Shown: positions 9,132 through 14,285 of the stretch, piece after piece
How positions within the stretch are numbered: position 1 is the stretch's first letter
Layout of the letters: every line of letters starts with the position of its first letter
Assembly: GCA_000697455.1 (NCBI GenBank)
Contig: JNET01032703.1
Location: 1 to 14,285, forward strand
DNA length: 14,285 nucleotides
Direction: 5' to 3'
DNA from: Basidiobolus heterosporus B8920
Lineage: Eukaryota > Basidiobolomycota > Basidiobolomycetes > Basidiobolales > Basidiobolaceae
The notes under the pieces: model-generated
Seen by the model: the letters and a program-made list of their open reading frames with translations, nothing else
The model's database searches: none
Told to the model about the DNA's origin: nothing
Position numbers and translations under genes: made by a program

Positions 9132-9406
9132 TACGAATTAGTTCTCTTCCTTGAGAATTCAATTAAGTGGGAAGGATCTAAAATACGATCCAACAGGAAG
9201 TTAAAAGAGAGAGAAATCCCCCGATGACGATAAAAATTTTATACATGAATTCACCCTCGTCCATCTAAAAAAAAATCCCTCCCCCAAATCCGATTATATT
9301 ATCTGAGGCCCTAAATCATCTTTTCTTTATCTACCAAACCTAACCTCAAATTGTATCCTAACCCTAACCATTTGGTCATGATGAGTTTTATTGTCTAATC
9401 AGTGAA
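9132..9406 (-). promoter_or_regulatory. RPL16 promoter with pyrimidine-rich leader
   Basis: The 275 bp between the UBP8 stop and the RPL16 start hold, on the minus strand, a TATA-like GTATAAAA (9244-9237) and a pyrimidine run ATTTCTCTCTCTTTT (9217-9203), both typical of ribosomal protein promoters and leaders. Telomere-repeat-like boxes lie further upstream. UBP8's poly(A) signal (AATAAA, 9392-9387) is at the distal edge, so its terminator abuts this promoter. Confidence 0.6.
9357..9369 (-). promoter_or_regulatory. telomere-repeat-like box (telobox) upstream of RPL16
   Basis: The minus strand reads GGTTAGGGTTAGG, about two units of the TTAGGG telomere repeat, roughly 225-240 bp upstream of the RPL16 ATG. 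Related cores follow nearer the gene: GGTTAGGTTTGG (9345-9334) and GATTTAGGGCC (9316-9306). In several fungi Tbf1-type Myb factors bind TTAGGG or CCCTAA boxes in ribosomal protein promoters, so a binding site for such a factor is inferred. The run is too short to be a telomere remnant by itself. Confidence 0.6.
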
Positions 9407-11792
9407 TTAGCTGAAATCATCTCCGAAGTCAATCTCGCTCTTGACTGCTCCAAAACTGGACATGGGCGTAGATCCAATAGAACCCTTCAGCTCAACCTCC
9501 TCCTCCTTCTCTATGTCCTCTTGTTCGACATATGGAGATTCATAGTCTAGAATATCCTTAATGTAAAAGCACATGTACCTAAAGAAGCCATCAATACTAG
9601 TAACACAGTCCGAATAATGTTGGATACGTACGCTTTGTTGCTAACGACGTCTGAAGACTGGGCTAGTTTCACCATATGGTCATCGAACCGGAACCACTAG
9701 ACAAACATCTGGTTAATATACTGAGCGAGGATTCTATCTCTGAGTACGTACTTCTTCACGGTGCCGTATTGCAACTGTGTAGTGGCCAGTATCGAGTTTT
9801 CCTTCATGATTCACGACGGCAAACAATTTGTACTGCAAGGAAGGAAGAGACGTTCTATCGCGTATATTTAATAAAGTGTTCGACATCGTCTGCTATTTAG
9901 AAAAAATACTTTACCCCGCGTATCTATCATCGCGTGTTTTTCGCCCCATTGAAGTGTAAGGGGTCATATCCAACTCATAAGGAATGCGAATTAGACTTTC
10001 AATTTTGCTAGCACTAGAAGTGTGTTCGAATCTCTGCGACAAGTTCAAATAGAGGCTGTATTAGATTGTTTTCAGCAAAGAAATATGGCGTAGTGTAGTA
10101 CCTTTAATTGGATGCTTAGTACAGGGGGTAGTGCTTTAAAAGATAGCTGCTTTGTTGCTTCCTATAATAGTTGCGAGTTCAGGAAAATCCATAGGTTGAA
10201 TGAGGGCGTAGATCAATTACATTTTACCTGAAAGGTGTTGCCACATTTGCTGCAGCTGTATTCATTTGGGCCCAGTTTCTCGGGACTAGTATATCTACTC
10301 AGACAGTCAGTTAAGGAGCATGAAACATCCTCACGTTTCGAGGATTTTCTCTTGCGTGCAGTGGCTTTTACATCCAGGGAAACATCCAGGACCGGATCAT
10401 ATGCTGTCGTAATGTTTCCACATCGCTGGCATGTTACATCAGATTGAAGAATTCCGGCGAATGTTTGATGAATGATACAACGACAATCGTGATTTTTACT
10501 TCCTGGGTTCATCGAGTCAAAACCAACCTTAGGATCAAACACGTAACATAGTACTACGTACCCTCAGCACTTGTATGAATTTCGTTCAAGGCAGAAATGA
10601 AGAATTCGTGTGCGTCTTGTTGCGCGTACCCAGCCAGTTCGGTTGATGAAAGCCACATACAATGAAGAAATGTACACGGTCCGTATGGTTCCTTCTTTCC
10701 GGAATAAAGCTATTGAAATGAAGGGTTTAAACAATAGAGTAAGTGGAAAATATGCACTGTTGATATTTACTTCGTTGAACAACTTGTCCATCTCGCAAGA
10801 AAGACAGGGTTTTTTTGGACATCCTGTGACATCATGTTTGTCGCACAGATAATAAGCGCGAAGTAGTGGGTTGTGAACAAATACTTGAATAATGACATTC
10901 ATGAAGCAGGTACTGCCTAGATTACGAAGACCTCTCAAGCCTAACAAGAGAGCATTGTTACATATAGTTGGCCTCAGTGCTCGAAATATCCGCTATCTAC
11001 CTTCACATCTCCTTAGTTGAGCCTGATTCCTTAAAGCTGCAATCTCAAGCTCATTTGGACGCCAATCGATGTATCGAGGGATATTATCTCGATGTTCTTC
11101 GTCAGGAGAATATGTCAATCGTTGCTGGTAAATATGGCTGTAGAAGTCGATAAATGCTCGATGCGATAAATACCTATGTGTCTAGATACCATTCTATAGG
11201 TATGAAGTTTTTCCTCATCGTGAACTCGGTCAAATTCGATATCATATATATAGTCATTGCAGTTATTACAATATACTGTAAATCTATTCAAATCCATAGC
11301 TAATGAATAACGCGTCAATGTCACGAACTTTTAAAGGATTCTGTATATGAAAAGAAGATACCAAAGGTGTGATCTTTGTCAATTAAATGAACTTGAAGAT
11401 GACTTCTATTCCAACAACCGAGATATGAGCAATGTAAACAGCCATGAATGCGTCCAACTGTATAATGGCAATCTGTACATATAGGAAAGGGTAGCTAGAG
11501 TTTGAAAGAGTCGAGCGGTACTGGAGATTAGCCTCTATACTTATTCAACACGAAAACAAAAAGTGCACGTTGCTTAGCGTTCTCTGAAGTACTCAATAAA
11601 TTATACCTCTAATGGAAGCAGTTTTCCTGTCTCGGTTTGGGAGAGACTTTCACGGTAACGGCACCAGTAAACATATCTCACCAAGATTCTATAGGCTTCA
11701 AGTACCTCATTTTTACATATTTCAAGATGGGCACATCCCGAAGCGGGAGTATGAAACAAATTATAGCTAGTTACTAAAGATCCAACCGACAT
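9407..11792 (-). CDS. UBP8: SAGA-type ubiquitin carboxyl-terminal hydrolase (Ubp8/USP22)
   Basis: Twelve exons: 11792-11607, 11494-11362, 11299-11190, 11124-11001, 10940-10771, 10709-10562, 10502-10228, 10161-10102, 10033-9915, 9854-9752, 9696-9632, 9578-9407. They encode 554 residues (human USP22 is 525). This is the catalytic subunit of the SAGA deubiquitinase module, which removes ubiquitin from histone H2B. The N-terminal ZnF-UBP domain (about 18-125) has C20/H22, CTDC, GCLHC and CNNC pairs with the R-x-H-G-C-L core. The USP domain begins at GLRGLRNLGSTCFMN with catalytic C196; other blocks are AGYAQQDAHEFF, ILQSDVTCQRC with a second CSKC pair, VLSIQLKRFEH, YKLFAVVNHEG, and H466 in TGHYT with D482 in WFRFDD. 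The last 40 residues are acidic and variable. Exon 10's start was chosen by frame. Confidence 0.93.
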
Positions 11793-12194
11793 GTATATCC
11801 AACCTTTTCAAAGCAACTTGAGTATCTTATTAGTCTATCGTCTTTGCCTCATATATTCTCTAGTATTTTTTACCACCTTTCCAAATAAATACCAAACCGA
11901 TTTTAGTGTTCATTGGAAAATTGATCTGAATCGTACAGAAATAATAAGACAAAAATTGAAGCTAACCGAATAGATACTAATCCTGGTTAATTCCATATAG
12001 CAAAATGTCTGATGTTGGTTAAAAACCCGCTATATTCCCCACAATTAAACATCAACACCGACGCATTTACTGTAGTCATAGTGAAAAGATCCACCGAGTT
12101 TTCATACTAAACTATATGCATTTATTGCGTGTACTGCGAGTTTTCGTTGTTTTCATCCAGGAAGAGTCAAGTGACTGACATAATGGCAGTGGAT
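11793..12194. other. AT-rich intergenic region between UBP8 and the Rex3 gene
   Basis: This 402-bp gap holds the UBP8 promoter and the 3' end of the exonuclease gene, whose AATAAA on the minus strand is at 12126-12121, about 70 nt after the stop. A 60-codon plus-strand frame (11791-11973) is hydrophobic, matches nothing I know and overlaps the UBP8 start; I treat it as chance. No RNA gene was found. Confidence 0.45.
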
Positions 12195-14285
12195 TCATTC
12201 GTTGCCTGCAACACCAAATTTGGGCCCCTTCTGAATCTTTAGAGCAAGAAGATCCATACATGCTTTGGAATCTTCGTAGGAGTCGTGACCGTCCTCACTG
12301 TCTTGGATAAAAACCTTCATGTACTTCGCACTGAGATGCTTTAGCGAATAGCGGTAAGGAAGGCCGTTCGGATGTGGAAAAAGCTTAGAGGTCAAAGTAA
12401 GATTAGAATGGACACCAGGGATAAAGATTAGTGCGGAACTTACAGCTGCAGTATCAACCACCTTGTTGTGTATGATGCGCATCACTTTGAAATCATTTTC
12501 CAGACTCTGGCCAACAACAATGGTATCTTTGTGAAGATAGCGAAAGAGACGGGCTCGTATCTGCTCAAGGTCACATGTGGCAGTGGACAAGTCATGGATT
12601 CCACTAGATGCCATAAGTTACGTGGTAAGTACCGCGATTCAAGATAGACGTTGCGAAAATAACCTACCTAAATCTAGTATTTAAATCAACAATTGAATGG
12701 TAAGGAACAACCAACTCGTCTAGAACGGTCTTCAGCTGTGCGTCAATAACAGTAAGTCTTGTAAGTTCAAAGCCCCCGGTTGTGTAACACTGCAAATCTA
12801 GTTGATTAGCGACTACGTAAATAAACGATGTAAATCACTGTCATTGAGTACCATTTCGCAATCGAGTGCAACAATGTCACGATATTCATCGCACTCTGCG
12901 CTTTTCTCAGGCGTCTCGACAAACGGAATTTTCTTATGCAAAACCCCCAGATCATCGTCTTTGAATACATGTGGTCCACGGATGCATCCGATGTGGCCAT
13001 GAGTCTCATTACAACACGTATAAACTCGCAGTTTTTCACCTAGTAATGGTCGCCATTTAGACGTTTTTACGAATAAATAAACAATACAAAACGATATTTA
13101 CCATTGGACATTTTCACCCGTAGGCGGCCAAAATGATAGGTGCATGCAGACATGTCCGCAGGCTCGAGTTTTTCCTTAATTGTAAACGTAGCCTTACACC
13201 TTTCACATGTCTTTTTATCGTCGTCACTTTCTTGTATGTCCGGAGCAGCGGTGGGGATTCTAACTGGGTAGCCCATACTCTCAAGCTGCTCTTCACTGAG
13301 AATGTATTGCACTGCGTCCTCATACTTAACAGGTACTGTTTCTTTTGGTGGCTCCCACTCGCCATCAATACCAATATCCTCAGGGGATGTCGCCTCAGGT
13401 CGTTTTTTAAGCCTCATAAGAACATTGACTGCAACATTACGATAAGATCCTTTGTTGGATTTACTATGTACAGATGCCTCTTGGCGAAGAGCATGTTCGG
13501 CAGGTAGGCATGGATGGGTACTTTGGAGGGGTGAATATATCCTTTGGAATTGCTCATAAAATTTCGTCAGCGTTGTTTGCCTCATTGTGCGACTTGTATG
13601 CGACCTGGCATCCATTGGGAGAATTGGAGGACCAGTAGTTTGAGGCACCTACGTTTCGTGACTTCCAGTTAAAAATATATTTGTTTATGAAATAAGGAGA
13701 ACGTAACTGAATAATACCTCGGATGAATGCGCAGTGCGTTTACCTGATCCAGAAGCAAGATGACTCTCAGGTATGATTGGAGAATGCTAGGTGACATGTT
13801 AGTTGTAGTATCCTCAGGTTGTATTGAAAAGAAACTACCCGGTACCTTAGGAGGTTCCTTAACTGTGATGTTCCGAACATCGATATTAGATACCAAAATA
13901 ACCGAAGATTTCTCTACAGTAGGAGCACAATGTTATTCGTCAAGCAACAGAAAAAAGCCTCAGAATATGCGTTTAAAACACGTGTCCGTACCTTTTGTAG
14001 ATTTGTTTTCTGGTTTGGATTGTGTTGCGGCCAAGTCGGAAGCAAGACGTGGTCTTTTTGTTAAGTTAGGATTCGTTACCGCCACTTCTTCAGGTTTTCT
14101 TGGAACTTTGGGTTTTGGATTTTGAACTACAGGTGGAGAAATTCTTTGTACTAGGAATTGCCGGTTACTTGTTTGTTAAGGTACTGAAACCCATTACGTA
14201 ACTTTGACTTACTTTTTCGTGGCTTTGAGGGTGGCAAAACATGCGAAAATACACAATACTCTTTTCTATGACAACCAGGAATGTA
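12195..14285 (-). CDS. REX3: RNA exonuclease of the Rex3/REXO1 type (DEDDh), 5' end outside window
   Basis: Nine exons in the window: 14285-14213, 14150-13992, 13913-13846, 13786-13718, 13648-13102, 13039-12852, 12789-12668, 12603-12444, 12383-12195. They encode 524 residues; the start codon lies beyond 14285. These 3'-5' exonucleases trim structured RNAs such as U5, RNase MRP and 5S rRNA. The first exon shows a CCCH-like finger (PGCHRKEYCVFSH) typical of fungal Rex3. A disordered basic linker follows, then TMRQTTLTKFYEQF and SYRNVAVNVLMRLKKRP, the C-x2-C motif CERCKATF with FGRLRV, and the nuclease: DIVALDCEM (Exo I), NTRFSGIHDLS, GQSLENDF (Exo II), DTAALFPH, and GHDSYEDSKACMDL (Exo III His/Asp). 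All catalytic acids and the His are present. The 60-nt intron at 12443-12384 has no stop. The 69-nt exon 13786-13718 was found from a CTAAC branch and matching phases. Confidence 0.93.

Noticed and set aside
9357-9369. Interstitial telomere remnant or chromosome-end fusion
   Set aside because: Only about two repeat units, placed in a promoter and with ordinary genes on both sides.
10213-10542. Start of the UBP8 exon at an ATG at 10542 (MFDPKVGF)
   Set aside because: The first 40 bases belong to an intron; splicing at 10503 gives GSKNHDCRCI, which matches USP22 and keeps the frame.
11791-11973. 60-codon hydrophobic plus-strand open frame
   Set aside because: AT-rich intergenic DNA overlapping the UBP8 start; no family signal.
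2704-13985. CACGTG palindromes (2704, 5424, 7169, 13979) as a shared regulatory network
   Set aside because: Four hits in 14 kb is what chance predicts; one is in an exon and one in an intron. Only the ATG5-TAF10 one is kept as a candidate.
13760-14125. 121-codon plus-strand open frame
   Set aside because: Antisense to several spliced exons of the Rex3-type gene, whose frames and phases all agree.
1-14285. Transposons, virus-derived elements, CRISPR arrays, prokaryotic operons or horizontally acquired cassettes
   Set aside because: No transposase, reverse transcriptase, capsid, integrase or terminal repeats were seen; every clear gene is a spliced eukaryotic housekeeping gene.

Overview
The window is eukaryotic nuclear DNA, most likely from an early-diverging filamentous fungus (Mucoromycota or Zoopagomycota grade). 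The genes are compact and carry many short GT-AG introns. I placed 43, from 53 to 112 nt, often with a CTAAC or TAAC branch motif close to the acceptor. The proteins are typical fungal or opisthokont housekeeping factors. An SDR-type quinoid dihydropteridine reductase is known from Mortierella and some other basal fungi but is absent from yeast, which supports a non-Dikarya host. I cannot name the genus.

Layout, left to right: (1) 1-409, gene-poor left edge; (2) minus-strand mitochondrial ribosomal protein uL10m (1148-410); (3) plus-strand GTP cyclohydrolase I (1683-2738), facing (4) minus-strand dihydropteridine reductase (3882-2929); (5) minus-strand kinetochore subunit Nnf1 (5404-4466); (6) minus-strand ATG5 (6994-5734), divergent from (7) plus-strand TAF10 (7287-8171); (8) minus-strand ribosomal protein uL13/RPL16 (9131-8449); (9) minus-strand SAGA deubiquitinase UBP8/USP22 (11792-9407); (10) minus-strand Rex3/REXO1 RNA exonuclease (14285-12195), whose 5' end lies outside the window.

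Two functional pairings stand out. GTP cyclohydrolase I makes dihydroneopterin triphosphate, the entry point to folate and tetrahydrobiopterin, and dihydropteridine reductase regenerates tetrahydrobiopterin. The two genes converge with only 190 bp between their stop codons. TAF10 and UBP8 are both SAGA subunits and flank the RPL16 gene. All eight complete gene models splice into unbroken frames with lengths close to those of their families, and the ninth is open to the window edge. I see no transposon, virus-derived element, CRISPR array, tRNA or rRNA. No clearly new system is visible. The pterin pair, the telomere-like repeats upstream of RPL16 and two stop-free in-frame introns are the points most worth checking.
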